Origin: Scylla paramamosain | Taxonomy: Eukaryota > Arthropoda > Malacostraca > Decapoda > Portunidae | Assembly (NCBI RefSeq): GCF_035594125.1 | Contig: NC_087181.1 | Location: 5,653,119-5,717,118 of the forward strand | Length of the DNA stretch: 64,000 nucleotides | Direction: 5' to 3' | Part shown: piece after piece, positions 1 through 15,010 of the stretch | Numbering within the stretch: position 1 is the first letter of the stretch | How the letters are laid out: each line of letters starts with the position of its first letter | Position numbers and translations under genes: made by a program | Notes under the pieces: generated by a model | Databases searched by the model: none | Told to the model about the DNA's origin: nothing | Seen by the model: the letters and a program-made list of their open reading frames with translations, nothing else

Positions 1-828
1 AAAAAAAAAAAACTTGCATAGCATTCAATATGAAGAAACAGAACAACACACTAAAAACGTGTATTTTGAGTGTTTTTCGCACTGTTAGATACCAAAACGC
101 CAAAAAACATGGAGAGTACTGTATATGGGGAAAGGAAATGATAATATCCAGTGTTTTTGAGCGTTTTAGGCACCAAAACGATAAAATGCATGTAAAACAC
201 CCTATATTAGAATAAAAATTTATAATACCCAAAAAAATGTCTTTTAAGTGTTTTGGAGCTTCTAAGGTATCATAATGCTAAAACGCGTGAAAAAAAGATG
301 AGAGAAACAAAAAAGGATTAAAAAAATTGTGTATTTTGAATATTTTTGAGCTTCTTAGGTAGGGAAACGGCGAAATTCATGCAAACTACCCTAGATGATG
401 AATGTTTTTTTTTTTTAGATTCTTACGTACCAAAACACTAAAAAGCGTGAAATTTACTTAATTTGGAGAAACAAAGCAGTATTAGAAAAAAAAAAGTGTG
501 CTTTGAGAGTTTTTGACATTTTTAAGTAGTAAAAACGGCAAAATGTATGGTTAACATAAGGAAATGAAATGACATTAATAGAAACGTGCTTCTTTTAACG
601 TTTTTGTGCGTTTTAGACATCAAAACACTAAAACGCTTGGAAAGCACCCTATATTAGATTACAAAACAAACGTGTCTATTTTAGTTTATTTAAGCTTCTT
701 ACGTATCAAAACGCTAAACCGCATGCAAAAAGGCTTTATTGAGAAAAAGAAAAGCAGTTATGCTAGTTATGTTCAGAAACGGCAAAACGTTTTTTTGCTA
801 AGAAAGCGAAAACATTATTTTTATTTTT
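1..828 (-). repeat. satellite array, block 1 (minus orientation)
   Basis: This is the first block of the array that fills the left 50 kb. Monomers of about 94 bp read here as GAGTGTTTTTGAGC, then TACCAAAACGC, then CTATATGGGGAAA. It runs off the left edge, so the array is longer than the window. The short open frames are chance stretches in AT-rich DNA: no frame is kept from monomer to monomer and no family motif is present. Confidence 0.9.
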
Positions 829-1045
829 AATTATTCTTTTCTCCATAAAGAGTGCGATTGAAGCGTTTTAGCATTTTGGTACATAAGAATATGAAAAAAA
901 ATACTCATCATACAATTTTCTCGTAATATTTTTTTCTCTCCATATAGAATACCTTTCATGTGCTTCCCTTTTTCAACTTATATAACAAGCTCAAAAGTAC
1001 CCAAAATACTTTTTTTTTTTTTTGGTAATGTTATAGTTTGAAAAA
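829..1045 (+). repeat. satellite array, block 2 (short plus block)
   Basis: About two monomers lie in the opposite orientation to both neighbours. The part from about 940 matches the reverse complement of 22,867-22,985, including the unusual run CATGTGCTTCCCTTTTTCAA. The flip is therefore shared by both copies of an inverted duplication and predates it. Confidence 0.8.
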
Positions 1046-1426
1046 TTAACAAATGCATACAAAGTACACTATACAGGGAAACTAGAACACATTACGAGAA
1101 ACGTGTATCATCAGTGTTTTTGAGCTTCTTATTTACCAAAACGCTAAAAGACATGAATATCACTTTTTATGGAGAAACAGATCTTTACCCCCCCAAAAAA
1201 AAAAAAAAACGTATAATTTGAGTGTATTTCACATTCTTAGGTCAATGACAAAATGCATGGAAATCACTCTATATGGGAAAAGGAAACGAGATTTCCAGAA
1301 ACATTGTCTTTTATGTGTTTTATGAACGTGCTTAGCACCAAAGCGATAAAAAATTTTCTTAGGTACCAAAACGCTGAAAGGCATGGTTAGAACTTTACAT
1401 GGAGAAACAGAGAAACGTAACCGAAA
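1046..1426 (-). repeat. satellite array, block 3 (short minus block)
   Basis: About four monomers in minus orientation. The block is the reverse complement of 22,490-22,865. Both copies share a rare deletion junction in which an A-type monomer is cut off and joined to a run reading TTATCGCTTTGGTGC on the plus copy, so they have a common origin and are not just monomers of the same type. Confidence 0.85.
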
Positions 1427-3692
1427 AGTTGAAGCATTTTAACGTTTTGGTTCCTAAAAGGCTAAAAAAAAAAAACACTGAAAAGGTAGGTTTCTGATAT
1501 ATTCGTTTAGTTTTATCTTAAGAAGAAGTTTGCATGCATTTTGGCGTTTTGGGGTGTAACAATGTGAAAAACACTAAGAACAATATATTTTTTTTCATTC
1601 AATTGTTCTGCTTCTCCATATGAAGTGCTTTTCATGCGTTTTAGCGTTTTTGAATAAAAAAAAAACACACTTATCTTGTAAAATAATTTCATTTCGCCAT
1701 ATAAAGAAATTTACATGCATTTTTTTTCCTGTTTCTGTACCTAACAAGCTCAAAAATACTCAAAAAACAATTTTTACTAATGTTAGTCTGTTTCTCCATA
1801 AAGCGTGTTTGGATACATTTTAGCGTTTTGATACGTAAGAAGCTCAAAACCACTCAAAAGACACGTTTGTGGTAATGTTTTCTGTCCGGCACCCCCCAAA
1901 AAAAATGGTGATTTCAATGCTTTTTTGCGTTTTGGTGCCTAAAACACTGGAAAAAAAAAGTGAAAAGGCATATTTCTAGTAATGTCGTTTCCTTTCTCCA
2001 TATGAAGTACATTGCTTTTTTTATTTATTTATTTATTTATTTTTTTTTTTGGGGGGGTACCTTACAATGTGACAAACAATCAATACACACGTTTTTGGTA
2101 ATGTTATTCCTCTTTTCCATATGAAAAGCTATTCACGCGTTTTAGGTTTTAGTACCTAAGAAGCTCAAAAACAATCACAAAAAACACGTTTCTCGTAATG
2201 TCCATTCATTTCCTCATATCAGGTAATTTACATGTATTTTGGCGTTTTGGTACCTAACAATAATAAAAAAAAGATTTAAAAAAAGTTTTTTTTTTTTGGT
2301 AATGTTGTTCTGTTTCTCCCTTTTAAGTGTTATATACGCGTTTTAGCGTTTGTACCTGGGGAGCTAAGAAACACTTATAATACATGTTTCTTATAATATA
2401 GGTTTGTTTTCTTTATAGAATTCTTTCCATACATTTTAACGTTTTTTTTTCTTTACGTAAGAAGTTCAAAAACACTGAAAATACAAGATTTAGGTAATGT
2501 TATTCCATTTCTATAGGAAGGGTGTTTTATTTAAAAACACACAAAAGACATGTTTCTTTTAATGTTTTGTCAATGCTTTCTATGCTTTACAGTGTTATGG
2601 TGCCTAAAACAATAACAACACACAAAAGACACGTTTCTGGTAATGCCATTTCATTTCCATATAAAGAGTGTTTTGAAAGCACTAAAGCGTTTTGGTACCT
2701 ATTAATACGAAAAACAGTCAAGATACAAGTGTTTCGTAACGTTGTTCTGTTTCTCTCTACAATTAAATGACATGTTTCTTGTAATGTAGTTCCTTTTCCC
2801 GTATAGAGTGCATTGCATGCATTTTGGCGCTTTTAGTACCTAACAATGTGAAAAAGATTCAAAACAAACATTTTTGTTCGTGTTTTTTTCCTCCATATAG
2901 ACGCATTTTAGAGTTTTAGTAATTAAGAAGCTCAAAATCACTCACAAAACATGTTTCTCGTAATGTCCTTTCGTTTCGCCATATAGGATGCCTTCAATGA
3001 ATTTTTGTATTTTGGTAAATAACAATGTAAAAACACTTAAAACACGTTTTTGGCCTTTATTTTTTATTTTTTTTTTTGTTTCTCCATATAAAGTGTTATT
3101 TAAACATTTTACCGCTTTGGTATCTACGTAGAACAGAAACACTTGTAATACACGTTTCTTGTAATATCATTTAGTTTTCCATATAGGTGAATTTGTCTGC
3201 ATTTTGGCGTTTTTGTACGTAAGAAACTCATAAACACTGAATATGCACGTTTAATTCTGTTTTATTCTGTTTCTGTTTCCCCATTGTGTTTTGCGTGCGT
3301 TTTTGCGTTATGGTACGTTTTTGGTAATTTTGTTTTGCATTCCAATATAGATTGCTTTCCATTGATCTTAGTGTTTTGTCCATAGACCGCTAAGAAACAC
3401 TGAAAAAATAATGTCAATTCTTTTCTCTATAAAAAGTGTTTTTCATACATTTTGCTGTTTTGGTACCTAACAATGTGAAAAACACACATAACACATTTTT
3501 GGGAAAGTTTTCACTTTCTTCATATAGAAAGCTGTTCACTTGTTTTAGCGTTTGATAACCTACTCATAATACACGCGTTTGTTAATTACGTTTTGTTTCA
3601 CCATATAGTGTACTTGGAATGCATTTTGCCGTTTTTTAGCTAACAAGCTCAAAAACACTGAAAATATATATTGTTGTTAAGATTATTCTCTT
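1427..3692 (+). repeat. inverted duplication system 1, left arm
   Basis: This is the reverse complement of 18,395-21,080. Shared rare features prove the pairing: the TTTATTTA tract at about 2,020-2,050 against 20,053-20,098, the AAAATGGTGATTTCAATG-type end near 1,903 against 20,210, and the truncated C monomer ending TTTTCAGTTAAAAAA at 3,682-3,698 against 18,385-18,400. Apart from the TA expansion the offset is nearly constant (coordinates sum to about 22,100). Confidence 0.85.
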
Positions 3693-4515
3693 TTCAGTTA
3701 AAAAAACGACGTATAGAGTCGTACTGTTACTTTTTATCTTTTGATACCTAAGAAGCTTAAAAACATCCATGATACACATTTCTCGTAAAATCTTTTCTTT
3801 TACCCATATAAGGTACTATACGTACTTTTTTTTGTATTTCTGCCTGACAATCTCAAAAACACTCAAAAGAATTGTTTTAGGTAATGTTATTTTGTTTCTC
3901 CATAAAAGGTGTGCTTTTTTTTCATGTAATTTAGCGTGTTGGTAGGTAAGTAGCTCAAAAACACTGAAAAACACTTTTTTTCAATTTCATTTTCACATAT
4001 AGTGGATTTTCATGCATTTTAGCGTATTGGTACCTAATTAGAAAAACACTCAAAATACATGTATTTTCTAATGCTGTTCTGTTCCTCGATATAATGTGCT
4101 ATTAATGTGTTTTAGGATTTTGGTACTTAAGAGGCTTAAAAAACGCTTATATTACACATCTCTCGTAATGTCCTTTTGTTTCCCCTGATATGGTCCATAG
4201 CATCGAACCAAAATCAAAAACACTAAAAATATTTTTTTTTTATTGATAGCATTATTCTGTTTCTATAAGAAAAGGGTCTTTTTAAATACGTTTTAAATAC
4301 TCAAAAGACACTTTTTTTGTAAAGTTGTTTCCTCATTTCGTCGGCTTTGCAACCATTTGTGCGTATCTAATAATGGGGAAAAAACACTCAAAATACGCGT
4401 TGCTATTCATGCGTTTTACCATATTTCGTAACTAAGAAGCTCAAAAGCTCTCATAAATCACGTTTCTTATTCTCGTTTCCCCATATAGAGTGTTTTTCAT
4501 GCGTTTTGTAATTTT

Positions 4516-5266
<751 letters not shown>

Positions 5267-6212
5267 GCATACTTTTCTGCATTTTGGTACATTTTGGTTA
5301 GAAAATTGTTCTGTTAGAATATTGTTTTCCCATATAAGGTATTTTCTGTTTTTTTTTTTTTTTTTTTTTTATCGTTTAAATGCCTAGCACGCTTATAAAA
5401 TCTCAAAATACACGTTTATGGAAATTTCGTTTCCTTTCTTTATATTGGGTACTTTGCACGCATTTTATTGTTTTACTACCTAAGATAAAAAACGGTTCTG
5501 CTAATGTTATTCTGTTTCTCTATGTAGAGTACAATTGATGCGTTTCATCGTTTTGATACCTAAGAAGCTCAAAAACACATATAATACATGTTTCAACTAA
5601 TGACTTTTCGTTTCCCCATAGTTGGTAATTTCCATTTATTTTGTCTTTTTTTTTCTACATAACAAGCTCAAAACACTCAAACCCTTGTTTTTGGTTATAT
5701 TATTTTGTTTTTTCCATTAAGAATGTTTTGCAAGCGTTTTTCCGTTTTATTTTTTTTTTACGCAAGTAGCTTAAAAGCACCAAAAAATAGCAACAATTTT
5801 GAAAATGTTTTGTTTTCTCATGCACGGGGCTTTTCTTGCTTTTTTGACTTCTGGTGCCAGCACGCTCATTAATGCTCAAAAGAGAAGATTATTGGAAACC
5901 TCGTTTCCTTACCCCATAGAGGGTGGTTTTCATGGATTTTATCGTTTTGTTACCTAACAATGTGAAATACGCTCAAAATACAAGTTTTTTGGTAATGTTC
6001 TGATTCTCCATAAAGAGTTTTCGAGTTTTCGTGGTTAAGAAGCCTAAATACTCAAAATGCTTTATTTTTCTGATATTATTGTGTTTCTCCATAAATGGTG
6101 TTTTGCATGCGTAGTTTTCTATGTATTTTCGGATTTTGGTGACTAAAACAGTCAAAAACCCTCAAAAGACGTTTTTCTGGTAATCTCGTTTCGTTTCCCC
6201 ATGTAATTTGCT

Positions 6213-6219
6213 TTGTATG

Positions 6220-6251
<32 letters not shown>
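6213..6251. repeat. GTAT microsatellite
   Basis: Imperfect then perfect GTAT repeats replace the central part of an E-type monomer. Confidence 0.9.
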
Positions 6252-6252
<1 letters not shown>

Positions 6253-6388
6253 TTTGGTAACTAACACTGTTAAAGAAAATACTCAAAAACATTTTAGGTA
6301 ATGTTCAGTTTCTACGTATGGAGTGGTATTCAAGCGTTTTAGCATTTTTTTTTACCTAAGATCAAAAACTTATAATACATGTTTCCAG

Positions 6389-6589
<201 letters not shown>

Positions 6590-7018
6590 TTTACCATATA
6601 AGGTACTTTGCATGCATTTTCCGGTTTCTGTACCTAACAAACTTGAAAAAAAGTCAAAATACACAATTTTGGTAATGTTTTTCTGTTTCTCCTCAAAGGA
6701 TATTTTGCATGTTTTTTTTTACAGTTTTGGCACGTAAAAAGTTCAAAAATCATTCAAAAGACTCTTTTTTATGATGTATTTTTGTATTCCAAAATAGAGT
6801 GCTTTCCAAGCATTAAAGCGTTTTAGTGCCTAACAGGCAAAAAAAAAAAAAAAAAAATGAAAACACATGTTTCTGGTATTGTCGTTTCGTTTCTTTATTT
6901 GGATGCATTTTGGTACCTAACAATATGAACATATTCAAAATAGACGTTTTTGGTAATGTGTGCTCCTCCATATAGAGTGCTATTGACGCATTTTAGAGTT
7001 TTGGTACTGAAGAAGCTC

Positions 7019-7215
7019 TAGGCAGGAGGCCGGTGGGACGACCTAGGAAGCGATGGATGCAGGGAGTTGAAGAAGCTGCTGAACGAAGAGGAAGAAATCT
7101 ACAAGAAATAACCAGAGATGAGGATTTCATGGATAGAGACCTTCGGAGAAGATTCGTAGAGGCCGGACACTGACAGGCATTGCCTACCTTGCGTCTGGTG
7201 AGAAAGGTGAGAAAA
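7019..7215 (+). mobile_element. 3' fragment of an RTE-like non-LTR retrotransposon
   Basis: A GC-richer piece of about 195 bp interrupts an A-type monomer. Frame 7,021-7,173 reads GRRPVGRPRKRWMQGVEEA and continues to FVEAGH and a stop. The GRPRKRW motif with a following charged helix is typical of the C-terminal tail of RTE-type and related LINE reverse transcriptases in invertebrates. Satellite resumes at AAGCTC (7,216-7,221), which also lies just before the insert (7,013-7,018), so a target duplication of 6 bp or slightly more is likely. The clade is assigned from this motif only. Confidence 0.7.
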
Positions 7216-10200
7216 AAGCTCAAAAACACTAACAATACTCGTTTTTTCCTGATGTACTTTCGTCTTCCCATATAGGGTGCTTTGCAAGAATTTTGCCTTT
7301 ATAGTACTTAACAATGTGAAAAAAACACTAAAAAAACGCTCATGGCAATGTTGTTCTATTTTTCCATCAAAAAAAAAAAAAAGTAATAATAATAATATTT
7401 ATGTGTTTTACCGTTTTCGTACCTAAAAAGTTCAGAAATACTTGTACTAGATAATATTTGTAACACTTGTTCGTAAGAACCTCAAAATCACTGAAAAGAT
7501 TTTGTAATGCTTTTTGTAATGCATTGTTTTTTTTGTATCCCATCCATTATTTTCCATGCATTTAAGCGTTTTGGTGCCTAAGAGCCTCAAAAAACACTCA
7601 AAAGACATGTTTCTTTTAATATCGTTTTGTTTTCCGTATAGGAAAACATAAATTTTGTCATTTTTGTATTAAAGAAACTCAAAGACAGTGAATAGGCACG
7701 TTTTTGGTTGTGTCATTCTGTTTCGTCTTGAAGTGTGTTTTGTAGTCGTTTTAGCGTTATGCTACGTAACAAGCTAAATAATAACACTCAAAAGGCAAAT
7801 TTTTGGTAATGTTATTTTATATTCAAAACTGAAAAAGTACTGTTGAGGTAATATCGATTTGTTTTTCTAAAAAAAAAAGAAGCTTTGTTTACATTTTTGC
7901 GTTTTGATACCTAACAGTGTGAAAAACATTCAAAACACACTTTTTTTCCTTTTTGTATAGCTGCTTCGTTTCTTCATGTAGAGTGCTCTTCACACGTTTT
8001 AGTGTTTAATTGCATAAGGTCAATAATTACGTTAAATTACGTTTTTTCTTTTTTTTCATCATATGGGGTATTATGCATGTATTTTGTCGCTTCCGTACCT
8101 AATAAGCTCAAGAACATTCTGAATAAACATTTTTGATAATGTTTTTTTTTTTTTTTTTAAAGCGATTTTTTCGTGCGTTTTAGCATTTTGATACGTAAGA
8201 AGCTCCTCACCAAGGAAAAGAAACTTTTTTGGAAATATTGTTTTGTATTCCAATATAATGGAATGGAAAAATTGAAAAAGACATTTCTGGTAATGTCGTT
8301 TTGCTTCCACATATACAGTGATCTGCCTTGATTTTGGCGTCTTTTCTACTTAACAATGTAAAAAAAAAAAAAAAAAAAAATCAAAATACACTTTTTTATT
8401 GGTAATGGTGTTCTGTTTCTCCATATGGAATACTATTCACGCGTTTTTTACTCTTGGTACCTAAGAATCTCAAAAACAGTCATAATATCGTTTATTTCAT
8501 CATATAGGGTAATTTCCATGCATTTTCATGTTTTTCTTCCTAATAAGCTCAAAAATACTGAAAACACAGATTTTTGCTGATGTTTTGCTAATTCCTGTTT
8601 CCTCATAAACTCTTTTGCATCCGCTTTAGTGTTTTGATACGTAAAAAGCTCAAAAACACTCAAAAGACAGTTTTTCGTTATGTTGTTTTATATTTTAATG
8701 TATGTTACTTTACATGCTTTTAAGCGATTTCGTGCCTAACACACTGAAAGACATTCAAAAGACACGTTTTTTGGTAATGTTATTTCGTTTCACCTATACA
8801 GTGCTTTCCATTGATTTTTTACATTTTAGTATCTAACAATCTGAAAAAAATAAATGTTTTTGATGATGTTATTCTGTTTCTCCATATAAAGTGCTATTCA
8901 CGCGTTTTATAGTTTTGGTACCTAAAAAGATACAAAGTACTCATAATACACGTTTTTCGTAATGTTTTTTTTGTTTTCTCTTATTGGGTACTTTGCATGC
9001 ATTTCCTGTTTTGGTACCCCGCCCCCCCAAAAAAAAGTAGTTTCTGGAAATTTTTTCCTGTTTCTCCCTATTAAATAGAGATCATTTAATCACGCGTTTT
9101 AGCGTTTTGTTACCAAAGAATCTAAGAAACACTTAAAATACATCTTTCTTATAATATCGATTTATTTCATATATAGGGTTGTTTGCATGCATTTTTGCGT
9201 TTTTGTACATAAGGAGCTCAAAAACACTAAAAGACACATTTCTGGTAATGCCGCTTTGTTTCATTTTATGGAATGCTTCGCATAGTTTATAACGTTGTGG
9301 TAATTAACAAGTAAAAAAAAAAAAACACCTTTTTTGTAATGTTTTTCTTTTCAATATAGAGTGATATTCATGTGTTTTAGTGTTTTGGTACCTAAAAATA
9401 AAAAAAAAAATAAAACAGAAATAGTCATTATGCTCGTACTCTCATAATGTCTTTTCGTTTCCCCATATAGAGTGGTTTGCATACATTTTGGTGTTTTATT
9501 ACGTAACGAGCTCAAACTCATCTACAACACACGTTTTTAGGAACATTTTTTCTGCTTCTTCAAATCACTCACTTGTTTTGTATGCATTTTGGCGTTTTGT
9601 TACTTCATGAAGTGAAAAAAGAAAAAAAAAACACCCAAACCCCCGTTTTTGGTAATATTCTGTTTCTCCGTATATATATATACGAGTATATATTTTTTTT
9701 TCTAAGGCGTTTTAGTGTTTTGGTACGATGAAACTCAGAAACACTCTTTATACACGTTTCTCGTAATATCATTTCGTTTCTTGATATAATATAAGGTACT
9801 TTTCATGTATTTTGGCGTTTTTCTATTTAAGAAATAAAAAAAAAAACACTCACAATCCATGATTTCGGTAATGTTATTCCGTTTGCCCATAAAGGATGTT
9901 TTGCATGCATTTGACCGTTTTGGTTGGGGGACAAAAAAAATGTAAAAAACATATAAGATACGTTTTTGTTAATCTTGAATTGCATTCCCATTTAGGATGC
10001 TTTTTATGCTTTGTAACGTTTTCGTGCCTAATATTCTCAAAAACACTCAAAACACACGTTTCTGTTTTTTATTTCCCAATATAGAGTGCTTTCCTTGCAT
10101 TTTGGTGTTTTGATTACTGACAATGTGAAATACTCTCAAAAATACAAGTTTTATGTATTGATCTGTTTCTCCATATAAAATACTATACTCGAGTTTTAGC

Positions 10201-10453
10201 ATTTTGTTACTTAAGAATCTAAAAAGAAACACTCATAGTACACGTTTCTGATAATATAATTTTGTTTCATCATATATGGTGCTTTTCATGCATTTTGAGT
10301 TTTTTTTTCTAAAAAGATAAAAATACTAAAAATGTACATTTTTGGAAATGTTATTCTGTTTCTCCATTAGAATGTTTTTCATGTGTTTCAGTATTTTGGT
10401 ACGTAAGAAGTTCCTAAACACTCCAAAGAAATGTTTTTGGTATTGTTGTGTTA

Positions 10454-10507
10454 AAAAAGCATGGAAACCACTCTATATGTTAATATAGAGTGGTTTCCAT
10501 GCTTTTT
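10454..10507. repeat. perfect foldback hairpin, 25-bp arms and 4-base loop
   Basis: 10,454-10,478 (AAAAAGCATGGAAACCACTC then TATAT) is the exact reverse complement of 10,483-10,507, with loop GTTA. The right half is a normal D-type monomer start. The left half is its inverted copy replacing what should precede it. Confidence 0.97.
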
Positions 10508-10924
10508 AATGTTTTGGTGCCTAACTCGCTCAAAAATACTCAAACGACACGTTTCTGGTCATGTTATTTTGTCAAAACTTAATACACGTGTCTCGTAATG
10601 TCTTCTCGTTTTCCCTTATTAGATGCTTTGTATATATTTTGGCGTTTTGGTACCTAACAAAGTAAAATACACTCAAAACAAACGTTTTCAGTAATTTTCT
10701 GTTTATCAATATAGAATGTGATTTACGCGTTTTAACCATTTGGTACGTTAGAAGCTCAGGAACATTTATAATACATATTTCTTTTAATATCGATTCATTT
10801 CCGAAACAGATTATTTTTCATTCATTTTAGAATTTTTGTACGTAACAAGCTCAAAACAATGAAAATATACGTTATTAGTAATGCTATTTGGTTTAAATAA
10901 ACTGCGTTTTGCCTTCTTTTTTAA

Positions 10925-12048
10925 GTATCTGTGCGTGTCAGTTATCAAAACGGTAAAAATCATGTGGAAAAAAAAATATTACCAAAAACGTGTAATATGA
11001 CCGTTTTCGAGCTTCTTAGTTACCAAAACGCAAAAAAACACGTATAAAGCACTCTATATGGAGAAACAAAAAAAAAGCAATAAAAACATGTATTTCTGAG
11101 GGTTTATCGCACTGTTTGGTACTAAACATTACAAGAAAAGTGTCTTTGAATGTTTTTCAGTGTGTTAGGAACTAAAATGTTAAAAAGCAATGAAAGCATC
11201 ATATTTGGGAATACAAAAAAAAAAAAAAAAAAATTACCAAAAAAAAAAAAAAAAACGCGTATTTCATTGTTATAAGGTTCTTCCATACCAAAACGCTGAA
11301 ACATATGGAAAACTCCTTTTATGGACAAACATTACCAAAACCGTAAATTTGACTGTTTTCTAGCTTATTACATACAAAAACGTCAAAATGTATGCTAAGT
11401 ACTCTACATGGGGAAGCGAAACGATATTACCAGAAACGTGTATAATGCTTCATAGGTATCAAAACACTAAAACCCCTGAAAAACACTGTATGGAAACAAA
11501 CAACAACATTACCGAAAACGTGTAACTTGAGTGTTTTTCGCCTTGTTAGGTACCAAAACACTAAAATGAATCTAAAGCACGTGATTTCAAGAAACCGAAT
11601 AAGGTTTCCAATAACGTGTACTGTAAGATAGTTTGTGCTCGTTAGGTACCAAAACGCAAAAATGCATGCAGACCACTATATAAGGGAAAGAAATGACATT
11701 ATGAGAAGCGTGTATAATTATTATTTTTGAGCTCTTTTATTCCCAAATAGCAAAATTGCGTGAATAGCGCTCTATATGGAGAAATATAATAACATTACCA
11801 AAAAACGTGTATTTTGAGTGTTTTCCCATTGATAGATACCTAAACGTAAAAAAAATATGAAAAACACTCAATATCGGGAAACGAAATAACCTTACCAGAA
11901 ACATGTTTTAAGGGGATTTTGAGCGTGTTAGGTACCAGAACTCTAGAAATCATGTGAAATAAAACTATACTTCAGGAAACGTATATTCTGATTGTTTTAA
12001 AACTTCTTAAGTACCAAAACGCAAAAACATGTGAATAGCACTCTATAT

Positions 12049-12087
<39 letters not shown>

Positions 12088-15010
12088 CTGCATTAACAAA
12101 TACGCGTAATTTAAATGTTTTTGAGCTTCTTACGAATGAAAGCGATGGAAAGTACCCGTTATTGTGAAACGAAAATATATTACCAAAAAACGTGTAAAAT
12201 GAGTGTTTATGTTCTTTATAGGTACCAAAACTAAAACGTGTGAAAAGCACTATATGGAAAAACGGAACATTACCAAAAAAGAGTGTTTTAAGTGTTTTCA
12301 CCTTGTTCAGTAAGAAAACGACAAAAAGCTTAAAAAAAAAGAATAAAAGTAAAAGAAAAAAAGTTACCAAAAAATGTGCATGCAGAAGTTACCAAAAACG
12401 TGCATGCAAAAAAAAAAAAAAGCTTAATAGAGAACGAAAAAAAAAAAAAAAACATTACTGAAAACAAGTGTTTGAGATTGTCAGATACAAATTCAGCCAA
12501 AATGCATGGAAATTGCCCTATATAGGGTAACGAACATGAACTGTGTATGAACGAACAGAAATGCATATTATGAGTGCATTTGAGCTTTTTAAGCACCAAA
12601 ACTGTAAGACGCATGAATAACATTTTATATGGAGAAAGAGCCACATTACCAAAAACGTGTATTTTGACTGCTTTCCACATTGTTAACTACCTCATTGCCA
12701 AAATGCATGCAGATCTCTCATCTCTCTTTGGAAATTAAAATCACATTTCAAGAATTATGTCTTCTAAGTGTCTTTAGGAGTGTGTTAGGAACCATAACGC
12801 TAAAAAGCATGTAAACAACCAATATGAAAAAAAAAAACGTGTCTTTGCAGTGTTTCTTTGGTACTTACCAAAACACTCAAAGGCATGTCAAACATCCTTT
12901 ATAAAAAAAACACAGTAATTTACCAAAAACGTGTTTTGAGTGTTTTCTGAGCTTCTTACGTAAAAAAAAATACCAAAATATATATAAAGTACACAATATG
13001 GGGAAATAAAAGAACATTACGTGAGGTGTATTTTGAATGTTTTTTTTTTTTACCTTCTTAGATACCATTACGGTAAAAGATAAGAATAGCACTCTATATG
13101 GAGAAACAGTACATCACAAAAAAAATATATATATTCTTAGTGTTTTCACGTAGTTAGGTACCAAAATACCAAATTACATGGAAATCACCTTCTATGGTGA
13201 AACGAAAAGATATTTCCAAAAATATGTCTTTTAAGTGTTTACGCATCAAAACGCTAAAAATATTACGCATCAAAACGCTAAAAAAAAAAGCATGGAAAGC
13301 TCTCGTAAAAGAAAATAACATCCTCAAAAAACGTGTCTTTCGAGATATTTTCAACTAGTTACGTTCCAAACGGTAAAATGCACACAAAATACCTTTTATG
13401 GAGAAACAGAATAACATTACCCCCCAAAAAAAAAGTATTTTGAGTGTTTTTGAGCTTGTTGCGTGCAAAAACGCTAAAATGCATGCAGTGTAACCTATAT
13501 GGGAAAACGAAAGTATATTACGTGAAACGCGTAGTAGGAGTGTCTTTGAGCTTCTTAGGTACCAAAAATGTGAAAACTCGTTAATAACACTCTATATGGA
13601 GAAACAGAGCAACATTTCCGTATACGTACATTTTGTGAGATTTTTTTTTTTTTTTACATTTTTAGGTACCAAAACGCCAAAATGCACGCAGTCCTCTAAA
13701 TAGGAAAACAAAACATTACAAGAAATGTATCTTTTAAGTGAAAATGTACATGATAGACAATAGAACGATAAAAAGCATGGAAAGCAATATAATACAGGAA
13801 AATTAAAAAAATACCAAAAAAGCGTCGTTTTTTTTGGTTACATAACAAATCGGTAAAACGCATGCAAAACAACGTTTATGGAGAAATAGAGTAACATTAC
13901 AAAAGTTTTTGAGTTTCTTGCGTACAAAAATGCCAAAATGCATAAAAAAAATAACCTATATGGGGAAACGAAAAGACATTACGATAAACGTGTATTATGA
14001 GTGTTTTTGAGTTTCTTAAGTACCAAAACGCTAAAACGCATGAACAGCTCTTTATATGGAGAAACAGAACATCAACAAAAATATGTATTTTAAGTGTATT
14101 TCAGATTGTTTAAGAAAAAGTCAATATGCACGAAAAGCACCGTATATATGAAAAGGACATTTCAATAAATGTTTCTGTTGAATGTTTATGAACGTGTTAG
14201 GCACCAAAACGCTAAGCACCAAAAAGCATTTAAAAATAGCCTATATGGAAAAACTTCTTTTTTCAGTGTATTTAAGCAACTTACGTACCAAAACGCTAAA
14301 ACACAGGCCAAGAAAAACACCCTTTATAGAGAAATAGTATAACTTTATGAAAATGTGAATTTTCATAGTTTTTGAGCTTGTTACGAAGAAAAATACTATA
14401 ATGCATGGAAAGTACTCGAAAACGAAAAGACACTAAAATATATGATGGTTTTTGAGATTTTTACGTATCAAAACGCTAGAACACATAAACAGGAACTTAT
14501 ATGAAATAGGGAACAAGATTTTCAGAAACGTGTTTTTTTAAGTGTTTATGAGAGTGCTAGCCACGAAAAAAAAAAAAAAATCTAAAAAGCATGGAAAGCA
14601 CCCTGTACATGAAAACAAAACATTACCAGAAACGTCTCGTTTCAAGTGTTTTTCAGTTACTTACATACCAAAACCCTTACAAGCATGCAAAACTTCTTTT
14701 ATGGAGGAACGGAATAACACTATCAAGAACAAGTATTGTGATTGTTTTAAATATTGTTAAGTAGTAAAACGCCAAAATGCATGCAAAGTACCTTTAATGG
14801 GGATACGGGTATCATTAGAGTTTTTGAGCTTATTAGGTACCAAAACACTGAAACGCATGATTAACACTCTATATAGACAAACATATCAGCATTACGAAAA
14901 ACATGTATTTTCAGTGTATTCCACATTGTTATGTACCAAATCGAAAAAATGCAAGAAAAGCACCTTATATATGGGAAGGAAACGAGATTTCCAAGAACAC
15001 GTTTTCTAAG
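10925..15010 (-). repeat. satellite array, block 5 (minus)
   Basis: Orientation reverses near 10,925, just after a C-type monomer is cut short (GCCTTCTTTTTTAAG). Monomer types then run in the reverse order. A short CA tract lies at 12,050-12,084. A 22-bp unit, TACGCATCAAAACGC with flanking bases, is duplicated in tandem near 13,235-13,283. The block is interrupted at 15,010 by a LINE. Confidence 0.9.
12050..12084. repeat. CA microsatellite in satellite DNA
   Basis: About 17 CA units follow the conserved CTCTATATG of an A monomer, at the position where GAGAAAC would stand. Confidence 0.95.

Noticed and set aside
11972..12680. Open frames of 116-132 codons in the satellite
   Set aside because: They are built of satellite monomers with homopolymer and CA runs. 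The frame is not conserved in other copies of the same monomers.
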